From assembly GCA_038040385.1 (NCBI GenBank), contig JBBPII010000001.1, forward strand, positions 62,001 to 126,000: DNA of 64,000 bases, given 5' to 3'. Both the position numbers and the translations under genes were made by a program. Of the stretch, positions 49,756 through 57,605 are shown in pieces (the stretch's first letter is position 1; the number at the start of each line of letters is the position of its first letter). The notes beneath the pieces are model-generated. The model was not told the DNA's origin. It saw nothing but the letters and a program-made list of their open reading frames with translations, and did no database searches. This DNA comes from Gilichinskyi gelida (GTDB lineage Bacteria; Acidobacteriota; Thermoanaerobaculia; Gp7-AA8).

Positions 49756-52298
49756 GCCGAGCTGAGATGACTCTCCATCGTTTCGCCTTCGCGCTGACGC
49801 TGGCGGCGCTTCCCGTGGCGGCGCAGACTCCGGCTCCGCAACCGGCGGCGAAGCCCACCACCAGCCAGATCCAATGTCTCCCGCGGCAGCAGGCGCTCCT
49901 CAAGGTGCCGGAGATCATCTCCAACGGCGGCAGGCTTCGCGCGACGCTCATCGCCGGCACCGAGCAGCAGCGCATGCCCAGCCGCTATCCGATCAGGCTC
50001 GGCAACCGGCCGTCGCAGCCCGGCGATCCTCAAACCTACTCGGCCTGCTTTCCCGAATGGGTGCGAACCTTCCGCAGTCCGGACACCACGACGCCGTATC
50101 CCGGTCCGACGCAGGGCTATGCCGATCCGATGTCCGGGCCGACGCTGCGCGCCAAGGTCGGCGACGTCATCGAGCTCCGTTTCTTCAATCAGATCGACCC
50201 CGCGAAGTTCGGTCTCTCCATCGACCGCGGCGACAACGCCGACTGCGATAGCACCAGTGCCGGCTACCCCGGCGACGACACGTTCCCGAACTGCTTTCAC
50301 GGATCGACCACCGCGAACATCCACTTCCACGGCACGCACACCAATCCCGGATCCACCGGCGACAACGTGTTCCTGGAGATCCTTTCCTCGAAGAGGCTGA
50401 GCGGCGATCCGGGGCCCACCGAAGAGATGGTCCGCTCGTCGTTCGATCAGTTCTTCCAGCGATGCGAGGCAGAGCTGGCGAAGGGCTCTCACGTCGAATG
50501 GCCCGTCACCTGGAGCGACCTCCCCAGCACCTGGACGGACAAGCAGAAGGAACTGCTGCAGAGATTCGACCAGCAGCCGAACATCGGCAAGAAGCTGTGG
50601 CCGGTCAACGAGAAACAACTGCAGAAGGGCCAGTGGCCGCAGTACTACTTCGGCAACTATCCCTACTGCTTCAAACTGCCGACGTATCCCGAGACCACTG
50701 CGGCGCCCCACGCCACGGGCGGCGAGGGATCGGCGGAGCTTCAGGCGCACGCGGGGATGGCCGCGCCCGACGTGGTGGAGCAGGGCGGCGCGCTTCGCAT
50801 GGGGCAGGCGCCCGGAACGCACTGGTATCACGCGCACAAGCACGGCTCGACCACCATCGATCTCTCCAACGGCTTCGGCGGGGCGTTCATCATCGAAGGG
50901 CTGTACGACGACGAGATCAACGCGTACTTCAAGGACTTCGGACCGCAATGGGCGAGAACCCAGCCGGTGCTGGTGATCAATCAGTTCGGAACGTCGCCGA
51001 ACCTGAAGGCGCCGGGCGCGGGACAGGACAAGGGACCCGACTTCTCCGTGAACGGCCGCATCAATCCTGTGCTGACCATGAAGCCGGGCGAAGTGCAGAT
51101 GTGGCGCATCGTCAACAGCTCCGCCCGCGCCGGCACCCACTTCATCGGACCGCCGGCGGGCTTCAACTGGCGGCAACTGGCGCAGGACGGCGTGCAGTTC
51201 CACAACGACAATTACGCCAAGAGCCTCAACAAGTCGTTCCTGCTCGCGGCGGGTAATCGCGCCGATCTGCTGGTGCAGGCGCCCTCGGCGCCGTGCACCA
51301 ACAAGACGGGGTGCATGTACTCGGTGCAGGTTCACAACGTGGTCGATTCGTCCGACCTCATCCCCGCCACCCCCCCTTCCCGCGGGCCGTTCAACATCGA
51401 CCTGCTGACCATCAAAGTGACGGGCGACCCGGTGACGATGACCCTGCCGGATTCGACGCCCGCGACCACGTTCCCCTCGGACCTCGGCGACATCACAGCC
51501 GCGGAGCTCAACGGCACCAAAACGATGGAGTTCTCCAGCACGGGGCCGACCAACCCGCCCACGCAGAACGCGGTTCACAAGATCGACGGAAAGCAGTTCA
51601 GCGGCGAGGTCGGTGCGGTGGTCCTGCTGAACAAGGTCGAGGAGTGGAAGGTGACCAACACCACCACCAATATCTCGCACCCGTTCCACATCCATATCAA
51701 TCCGTTCCAGGTGGTGGAAGTGTTCGCGCCGAACGTCCGGCTGGATGGGACGATCGACGGCGCCGGCAGCGTGGCCTCCACGTCCGCCTCGGCGACCGTC
51801 ACCGGCAGCGGCACGCGATTCCTGACCCAGTTCCACGCCGGGGACAAGATCATGATCGAGTCCGACCCGGTGGCCACCGTCAGCTCCATCCAGAGCGATA
51901 CGTCGTTGACCCTCAGCGCGCCGGCCACGGTCACCGGAGCCACGCGCGCCTACAAGTACATTCCGCCGAAATACGTCGTCACCACCGACGACACCGTCCC
52001 CGTGCTGGCCGGACAGTGCCGCATCAACCCCGACAAGCCCGAAAGCTGGAAGCCCTGCGATTCATCCGCCACTCCGGTTCACGCCGCGTGGTGGGACGTC
52101 TTTCCCATTCCTTCCGGGCTGGGGGCGACGAGCGCGACGGGTGCCGTCACCATCCCCGGCTACTTCAAGATGCGCAGCCGCTTCGTCGACTATCCGGGCT
52201 ACTTCGTCATCCACTGCCACATCCTGGCGCACGAGGATCGCGGGATGATGACGGTGGTGGAGATCGCGCCGCTGCGCTCCCCGTATTCGCATCATTGA
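49752..52298 (+). CDS. Large secreted multicopper oxidase with inserted beta domain
   Basis: 848 residues with N-terminal signal peptide (MTLHRFAFALTLAALPVAAQ after a short lead). Copper motifs are 'ANIHFHGTH', 'GTHWYHAHKHGSTTIDLSNG', 'ISHPFHIHINPFQVVEV' and 'FVIHCHILAHEDRGMMTVVEIAP'. Compared with typical three-domain oxidases (about 500-600 residues) it has several inserts. One, between the third and fourth motifs (about residues 665-735), is a small beta domain 'SASATVTGSGTRFLTQFHAGDKIMIESDPVATVSSIQSDTSLTLSAPA' of a type found in adhesin- or tail-like proteins. The start overlaps the cupredoxin stop. Confidence 0.92.
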   Translation: MSRAEMTLHRFAFALTLAALPVAAQTPAPQPAAKPTTSQIQCLPRQQALLKVPEIISNGGRLRATLIAGTEQQRMPSRYPIRLGNRPSQPGDPQTYSACFPEWVRTFRSPDTTTPYPGPTQGYADPMSGPTLRAKVGDVIELRFFNQIDPAKFGLSIDRGDNADCDSTSAGYPGDDTFPNCFHGSTTANIHFHGTHTNPGSTGDNVFLEILSSKRLSGDPGPTEEMVRSSFDQFFQRCEAELAKGSHVEWPVTWSDLPSTWTDKQKELLQRFDQQPNIGKKLWPVNEKQLQKGQWPQYYFGNYPYCFKLPTYPETTAAPHATGGEGSAELQAHAGMAAPDVVEQGGALRMGQAPGTHWYHAHKHGSTTIDLSNGFGGAFIIEGLYDDEINAYFKDFGPQWARTQPVLVINQFGTSPNLKAPGAGQDKGPDFSVNGRINPVLTMKPGEVQMWRIVNSSARAGTHFIGPPAGFNWRQLAQDGVQFHNDNYAKSLNKSFLLAAGNRADLLVQAPSAPCTNKTGCMYSVQVHNVVDSSDLIPATPPSRGPFNIDLLTIKVTGDPVTMTLPDSTPATTFPSDLGDITAAELNGTKTMEFSSTGPTNPPTQNAVHKIDGKQFSGEVGAVVLLNKVEEWKVTNTTTNISHPFHIHINPFQVVEVFAPNVRLDGTIDGAGSVASTSASATVTGSGTRFLTQFHAGDKIMIESDPVATVSSIQSDTSLTLSAPATVTGATRAYKYIPPKYVVTTDDTVPVLAGQCRINPDKPESWKPCDSSATPVHAAWWDVFPIPSGLGATSATGAVTIPGYFKMRSRFVDYPGYFVIHCHILAHEDRGMMTVVEIAPLRSPYSHH

Positions 52299-52305
52299 CG
52301 GACAC

Positions 52306-52380
52306 GTCACCCTGAGCCGCGAAGACGGCGAAGGGTCTCAGGATGCGCATTCTGAGATCCTTCGCTACGCTCAGGAAGAC
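52306..52380. repeat. Palindromic intergenic repeat, family C copy 3
   Basis: GTCACCCTGAGCCGCGAAGA at the left with a central GGGTCTCAGGATGCG-CATTCTGAGATCC hairpin and CTCAGGAAGAC at the right. It lies immediately after the oxidoreductase block and before the kinase gene. Confidence 0.75.
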
Positions 52381-52424
52381 GGGGCGGCGCGGCACGTACG
52401 GACGTGCCGCGCTAAGATCACCTT

Positions 52425-54947
52425 ATGCCCCTCTCGAGCGGCACGCGTTTCGGCGCGTACGAGATCGTCGGTCCCGTCGGCGCCGGGGGCATGGGCGAGG
52501 TCTATCGCGCGCGCGACGAGCGTCTGCAGCGCGAGGTGGCCATCAAGATCCTCCCCGAGGCGCTGTCGCAGGATCGCAGCGCGGTGTCGCGGTTTCAGCG
52601 GGAGGCGCAGGCGGCGTCCTCGCTCAACCATCCGCACATCCTGAGCATCTACGAAGTGGGGCGAATCGAGGACCGCGACTACATCGCCATGGAATTGGTG
52701 GCCGGCGAGACCCTGCGCGAGCGCATCGCCCGCGACCGCGACCTCGCCTCCATGCTCGACATCCTCGTCCAGATCGGCGACGCGCTGGCCCGGGCGCACG
52801 AGGCCAACATCGTCCACCGCGACCTCAAGCCGGACAACATCATGGTCACCCCCGACGGCTACGCCAAGATCCTCGACTTCGGATTGGCCAAGCTCATTCT
52901 GCGGCCGCCGGACAGCAATGCGCCGACGCAGGTGGCGACGGATGAGACGCGCATCGGCACCTTCGTCGGCACCGCCGGCTACGCCTCGCCGGAGCAGGCG
53001 CGCGGCGAGGCCGTCGATGCCCGCTCCGACATCTTCTCCTTCGGCTGCATCGCCTTCGAGGCGGTGACAGGGCACCGCGCCTTCCGCGGCGAGACGGCGC
53101 TGCAAACGTTGACGCTGATCCTCACCATCGATCCGCCCCCGTTGCGCAAGCTCAACCCGCGCACGCCGGCGGAACTGCAGCGCGTCGTCGGCCGCTGCCT
53201 GGTGAAAAACCGCGACAACCGCTACGGGTCGATGAACGACGTCGTGGTCGCCCTCCGCCGCGTCCGCGACGGCATGCGCGACGCGGGCGCGCGGCGTCTG
53301 CCGGTGCTCACGCAGCTCACCTTCGACAAGGCCATCGAGCAGTTCCCCGCCATCTCCGCCAATGGCGCGCGCGTGGTCTTCAGCCGCGATGTGGGCAGAG
53401 TCCGCAAGCTGTTCATGACCGTCATCAGCGAAGGTGGCGAGGAGCCGGTCACCGACGGCGAGCACGACGACATCCAGCCGGCCTGGTCGCCGGCGGGCGA
53501 CAAATTGCTCTTCCTCCGCTCCCGCGAGCCGGGGCAGCGCATCGAGCCGGGCGACGTCTTCGGGCGCTTCCACGGCGGCGACGTCTGGCTGCTCGATCTC
53601 GCCACCGGCAAGACCTCGCTGCTGGCGCGCGACGCGGCGAATCCGTCCTGGTCGCCCGACGGGACGCGCATCGCCTTCGACGCCGGCCTCAGCGGACCGT
53701 GGCGGATCTGGATCGCCGACGCGCGCGGCCGCAACCTGACGCAAGCAACCATCGACGACACCGACGCCGTCCACCACGTCCGCCCGCGGTGGTCGCCGGA
53801 CGGCAAGCGCATCGTCTTCCAGAATCTCGAAGGGACGAAGTTCGACGTGCGCGTCGCCGACCTGGAGACCAAGCGGATGACCTGGGTGACCAACGACTAC
53901 ACCATGGACGTCCATCCCGTCTGGTCGCCTGACGGCGAGGTGATCTACTTCTCGTCGTATCGCGGCGGCGGCATCAACGTCTGGCGAATGCCGGTCGACG
54001 ACGTCGGCACCCCCATCGGATCGATGGAGCAGGTCACCGCCGGTCCGGGTCACGACGTCGACCTCGACGTCGCGCGCAGCGGTCGCCTGGTCTGCTCCAT
54101 CCTCAAACAGAACGCCGACATCTGGAGCCTGCCGGTGGATCCGGCGACCGGCGCAGCAACCGGCGCGCCGGAGCCGGTGATCGCCACCACGCGCGAGAAC
54201 AGCCGCGGCGCCTGGTCGCCCGACGGCAAGTCGATCGCCTTCAGCTCCGACCGCAGCGGGGCGATGAATCTCTGGCTCCTCGACGCTGGCGGCCGCACCC
54301 GCCCGATCACCCGCCGGGCGGGCAGCGACTACCAGCCGAACTGGTCGCCGGACGCGCGCGCGCTGGCGTTCTTCTCCGGGCGGGGCGGCGCGCTCGACGT
54401 CTGGCGCGTCGACATCGGCACGGGGGAGATGACGCAGCTCACGCACGGCGAGGGCTGCAGCATCAATCCGTTCTTCTCGCCCGACGGCGGGCGCATCGCG
54501 TTCCAGTCCGATCGCGATGGGCGGCTGGAGGTGTGGGTGATGAACGCCGACGGCTCGGACGTGCGGCAACTGACCGACGTCGGCGTGGCCGGCCACTTCC
54601 TCCGCTGGTCGCGCGACGGTCAGCGGATCTACTTCCGCTCGCCGACCGGAGCGAAGCCGCGGACGATGACCGTTCCCCTGGCCGGCGGCGACGCCGAGCC
54701 GACCGCGGAGGTGACCGGCGGCGCGCACATGTCGCTCGCGCCCGACGAGTCGATGATCATGGACGTCGTCGGCCACCGCGTGCTGTGGGTCTCCCCGCTG
54801 CGGAGCGGCGCCGCGCCGCGAAAAGTCTTCGAGTTCGACGACGCCGACAGCCGCATCGACTATCCGGTCTGGTCGCCGGACGGGCGGCGGATCCTGTTCG
54901 ATCGCTTCACGCCGCACAGCGGGGACGTATGGATGGTGGAACCGTGA
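52425..54947 (+). CDS. Ser/Thr protein kinase fused to TolB-like beta-propeller
   Basis: 840 residues. A PknB-like kinase domain (residues ~12-280): P-loop 'GPVGAGGMGEVYRARD', 'VAIKIL', 'IVHRDLKPDNIMV', 'KILDFGLAK' and 'GTAGYASPEQARG'. Then a C-terminal array of WD40-like/TolB repeats (PD40) with 'PAWSPAGDKLLFL', 'PSWSPDGTRIAFD', 'PRWSPDGKRIVFQ' and six or more related units to residue ~835. There is no transmembrane helix between the halves. This kinase-propeller fusion is common in Acidobacteriota. The propeller probably recognises a protein or peptide partner. Confidence 0.95.
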   Translation: MPLSSGTRFGAYEIVGPVGAGGMGEVYRARDERLQREVAIKILPEALSQDRSAVSRFQREAQAASSLNHPHILSIYEVGRIEDRDYIAMELVAGETLRERIARDRDLASMLDILVQIGDALARAHEANIVHRDLKPDNIMVTPDGYAKILDFGLAKLILRPPDSNAPTQVATDETRIGTFVGTAGYASPEQARGEAVDARSDIFSFGCIAFEAVTGHRAFRGETALQTLTLILTIDPPPLRKLNPRTPAELQRVVGRCLVKNRDNRYGSMNDVVVALRRVRDGMRDAGARRLPVLTQLTFDKAIEQFPAISANGARVVFSRDVGRVRKLFMTVISEGGEEPVTDGEHDDIQPAWSPAGDKLLFLRSREPGQRIEPGDVFGRFHGGDVWLLDLATGKTSLLARDAANPSWSPDGTRIAFDAGLSGPWRIWIADARGRNLTQATIDDTDAVHHVRPRWSPDGKRIVFQNLEGTKFDVRVADLETKRMTWVTNDYTMDVHPVWSPDGEVIYFSSYRGGGINVWRMPVDDVGTPIGSMEQVTAGPGHDVDLDVARSGRLVCSILKQNADIWSLPVDPATGAATGAPEPVIATTRENSRGAWSPDGKSIAFSSDRSGAMNLWLLDAGGRTRPITRRAGSDYQPNWSPDARALAFFSGRGGALDVWRVDIGTGEMTQLTHGEGCSINPFFSPDGGRIAFQSDRDGRLEVWVMNADGSDVRQLTDVGVAGHFLRWSRDGQRIYFRSPTGAKPRTMTVPLAGGDAEPTAEVTGGAHMSLAPDESMIMDVVGHRVLWVSPLRSGAAPRKVFEFDDADSRIDYPVWSPDGRRILFDRFTPHSGDVWMVEP

Positions 54948-55065
54948 CCCTCACCCGGCCCCTTCGCTGCGCTCAGGGGCCACCCTCTCCCGCAAGCGGG
55001 AGAGGGAGATCGACTGCCCTTCTCCCGCTTGCGGGAGAAGGTGCCGCGAAGCGGCGGATGAGGGT
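54947..55065. repeat. Palindromic intergenic repeat, family A copy 4
   Basis: ACCCTCACCCGGCCCC...GCGGCGGATGAGGGT with two CTCTCCCGC / GCGGGAGAG hairpins, same layout as copies 1 and 2. It sits between the kinase and the PLP enzyme, whose TTG start is six bases beyond it. Confidence 0.85.
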
Positions 55066-55071
55066 TTTCGC

Positions 55072-56238
55072 TTGATCGAGATCCGCCCCCACTTCCCCGC
55101 GCTCGACCGCCTCCACAACGGCCTCCCGGTCGCCTACTTCGACGCCCCCGGCGGCACGCAGGTGCCGCGCGGGGTGGCCGAGACGATGACGCGCTACCTC
55201 TTCGAGCACAACGCGAACACGCATTGGGCGTATCCGACCAGCGCGGAGACGGACGCCATCATCGCCTCCGCGCGGCAGGCGTGCGCGCGCTTTTTCAACG
55301 CCTCGGCCGAGGAGATCGTGTTCGGGGCCAACACTACGACGCTCGCCTTCCACCTCGCGCGGGCCCTTGGACGAACCTGGAACGCGGGCGACGAGGTGAT
55401 CGTCACCGAGCTCGATCATCACGCCAACGTCGCGCCGTGGCACGCGCTGGAGGTCGACCGCGGCATCGTCGTCCGCTCGGCGCGGATGATCCGCGAGACG
55501 GGGCAGGTGGACTTCGATCACCTCGCCGAGCTCGCCGGGCCGCGCACGAAGCTCGTGGCCATCGGCGGGGCGTCGAACGCGCTCGGCACGATCAACGACT
55601 TGGCGCGCGCGCGGGGCATCGCCCGCGACGCCGGCGCGCTGCTCTTCGTCGACGCCGTGCACCTCGCGCCGCACGAGCCCATCGACGTCCAGGCCATCGG
55701 CTGCGACTTCCTGGCCTGCTCCGCGTACAAGTTCTACGGCCCGCACGCCGGCATCCTCTTCGTCCGCCGCGAGCTGCTCGAGTCGCTGCCGTTCCCGCGG
55801 CTCGCCCCCGCGCCGAACGAGGGTCCGGAACGCGCTGAGACCGGCACACAGAATCAGGAAGGGATCGCCGGCATCGAGGCCACGATCGAGTTCATGGAGT
55901 CCATGTCGTGGGCCGCGCTGCACGACGAGGGCCGCCGCTTCACGGTGAAGCTGTGGAACGGCCTGTCGTCGATCCGTGGCGTGCGCCTCTACGGCCCGCC
56001 GCCGTCCGAGCCGCGCACGCCGACGATCTCCTTCACCGTCGATGGCATGACGGGCGAAGAGGTGAGCCGGGCACTGGCCGAGCGAGCGCTCTTCGCCAGC
56101 CACGGCGACTTCTACGCGCAGACGGTCGTCGAGCGCCTTGGCGTCGAGGCCCTGGTGCGCGTCGGCTGCGCGTGCTACACGACCGAGGAGGAGATCGACC
56201 GGCTGCTCGGCGCGGTGGAGGACCTCAGTCGTGACTGA
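55072..56238 (+). CDS. Class V aminotransferase-fold PLP enzyme (cysteine desulfurase-like)
   Basis: 388 residues from TTG 55072. The fold is shown by 'VAYFDAPGGTQVPRGVAE', 'VFGANTTTLAFHLARAL', 'VTELDHHANVAPW', 'LVAIGGASNALGTIN', 'LLFVDAVHLAPHEPIDVQ' and the PLP lysine in 'LACSAYKFYGPHAGILF'. The C-terminal loop where cysteine desulfurases carry the catalytic Cys reads 'FASHGDFYAQTV', without a cysteine, so desulfurase activity is unlikely; isomerase/epimerase-type chemistry is more probable. The stop overlaps the start of the next gene by 8 bp, so it belongs to the hydrolase/TRAFs-binding operon. Confidence 0.85.
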   Translation: MIEIRPHFPALDRLHNGLPVAYFDAPGGTQVPRGVAETMTRYLFEHNANTHWAYPTSAETDAIIASARQACARFFNASAEEIVFGANTTTLAFHLARALGRTWNAGDEVIVTELDHHANVAPWHALEVDRGIVVRSARMIRETGQVDFDHLAELAGPRTKLVAIGGASNALGTINDLARARGIARDAGALLFVDAVHLAPHEPIDVQAIGCDFLACSAYKFYGPHAGILFVRRELLESLPFPRLAPAPNEGPERAETGTQNQEGIAGIEATIEFMESMSWAALHDEGRRFTVKLWNGLSSIRGVRLYGPPPSEPRTPTISFTVDGMTGEEVSRALAERALFASHGDFYAQTVVERLGVEALVRVGCACYTTEEEIDRLLGAVEDLSRD

Positions 56239-57601
56239 TGCGACGCTGATCTGTCACCGCGACGCCGGCAGCGCAGCGGCCGTGGTCTTCATCCACGGCT
56301 TTCTCGGCGATCCGCAAAAGACCTGGGGCAATTTCCCGAAGATCCTCACGGATCAGCGGGCGCTGGGTGGATGGGATGTTTACAGCCTCGGGTACCCCAC
56401 CTCGGCATGGTTCGATCTGCTGGGAGTTTGGAAGGCGAACCCCGACATCGACGGCATCGCCGGATCGCTCAAAACGCGGTTCGCTCACGACCCTGCGCTG
56501 AAACGATACGGCGCCGTGGCCATCGTCGCCCACAGCATGGGCGGACTGGCCGTGCAGCGCGCGCTGATCGACGCGCCGGAACTGGTGAAGCGCGTCGACG
56601 CGGTGATCTTCTTCGGCACACCCAGCGGCGGCTTGTCGAAGGCGTCGTTCTTCGCGTTCTGGAAACCGTCGTTGCGCGATATGGAGGAAGGACAGCCTTT
56701 CATCACTCAGCTCCGCGCGGACTGGACGAAGACCTTCCATCCGCAGCGGCCGTTCCGGTTCATGACCGTGGCCGGCGATCAGGATGAGTTCGTGCCGCGG
56801 TCATCCTCACTCAGTCCGTTCGCGAAGGGTGATTGCGAGGTCGTGCCGGGCGATCACCTTTCCATCGTGAAGCCTGTTGACGAGGGGAACCTCAGCGTCC
56901 AGGTGGTCATCTCCGTCCTCACCGCCGGATCGGCGGCGGGGGAGGCGGCGCGCGCCGCCGTGGAGCGGCTCGCCTCCCGCGAAACGGTGCAGCAGCGTTC
57001 GCCGAATGCCGCCAATCTCGACGAGAAGGAATTGGTCAAGCTCGCGCTGGCATTGGAGGCGATCGGCCAGCAGGATCGCGCCATCGAGATTCTCGAGACT
57101 GCCAAACCCGACCGATACGACGCGCGCGGCGTGCTGGCCGGCCGGCTCAAGCGGCGGTGGCTCGTGCAAGGCAGCGCCGCCGACGGTCAACGGGCGTTGG
57201 ACATCTACCGCGACGCGTTCGAGCGGGCGGAGGCGAACAACAAGCATGCCGCGGCGTTCTACAACGGCATCAACTACGCCTTTCTGACGCTCGCGTACGG
57301 CGACGACCGTCACGCGGCGCGCGCCATCGTCCAGCGCGTGCTCGTCCAGTGTGCCGAGGCGCAAGCGGAAACGGGGCTGCAGGAACTGCAATGGCTGCGG
57401 GCGACCGAGGGGGAGGCGCAGTTGATCCTGGGGAACGCCGCCGCGGCCCTTCCCAAGTACCGCGAAGCCGCGGGCATCGCGATGTCGCCGCGCGAGCGCG
57501 ACTCGATGTTCCAGCAGGCCGTCCGTGTGCCGTCGATCTTCGGTGACAAGGCCACCGCCGAGGAGCTGACCCACATTTTCGGCCGCGATCCGGAGTCATG
57601 A
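56231..57601 (+). CDS. Alpha/beta hydrolase fused to a TPR-type (TRAFs-binding-like) domain
   Basis: 456 residues from GTG 56231, overlapping the PLP-enzyme stop. N-terminal serine hydrolase: oxyanion loop 'VVFIHGFLGDPQKTWGNFP', nucleophile elbow 'IVAHSMGGLAVQRAL', acid region 'VAGDQDEFVP' and catalytic His in 'VPGDHLSIVKP'. Residues ~230-456 form a helical TPR-like domain ('LVKLALALEAIGQQDRAIEILE', 'GVLAGRLKRRWLVQG...GQRALDIYRDAFERAEANNKHAAAFYNGINYAFLTLAYGD') homologous in pattern to the MAP3K TRAFs-binding (DUF4071/TPR-S) region. The next gene has the same type of domain. It is probably an effector whose hydrolase is held in check by the TPR domain; the substrate is unknown. Confidence 0.8.
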   Translation: MTDATLICHRDAGSAAAVVFIHGFLGDPQKTWGNFPKILTDQRALGGWDVYSLGYPTSAWFDLLGVWKANPDIDGIAGSLKTRFAHDPALKRYGAVAIVAHSMGGLAVQRALIDAPELVKRVDAVIFFGTPSGGLSKASFFAFWKPSLRDMEEGQPFITQLRADWTKTFHPQRPFRFMTVAGDQDEFVPRSSSLSPFAKGDCEVVPGDHLSIVKPVDEGNLSVQVVISVLTAGSAAGEAARAAVERLASRETVQQRSPNAANLDEKELVKLALALEAIGQQDRAIEILETAKPDRYDARGVLAGRLKRRWLVQGSAADGQRALDIYRDAFERAEANNKHAAAFYNGINYAFLTLAYGDDRHAARAIVQRVLVQCAEAQAETGLQELQWLRATEGEAQLILGNAAAALPKYREAAGIAMSPRERDSMFQQAVRVPSIFGDKATAEELTHIFGRDPES

Positions 57602-57605
57602 AGCG

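Noticed and set aside
52371..54917. 848-codon open frame antisense to the kinase-TolB gene
   Set aside because: Same reason: the kinase and propeller repeats are unmistakable on the plus strand.
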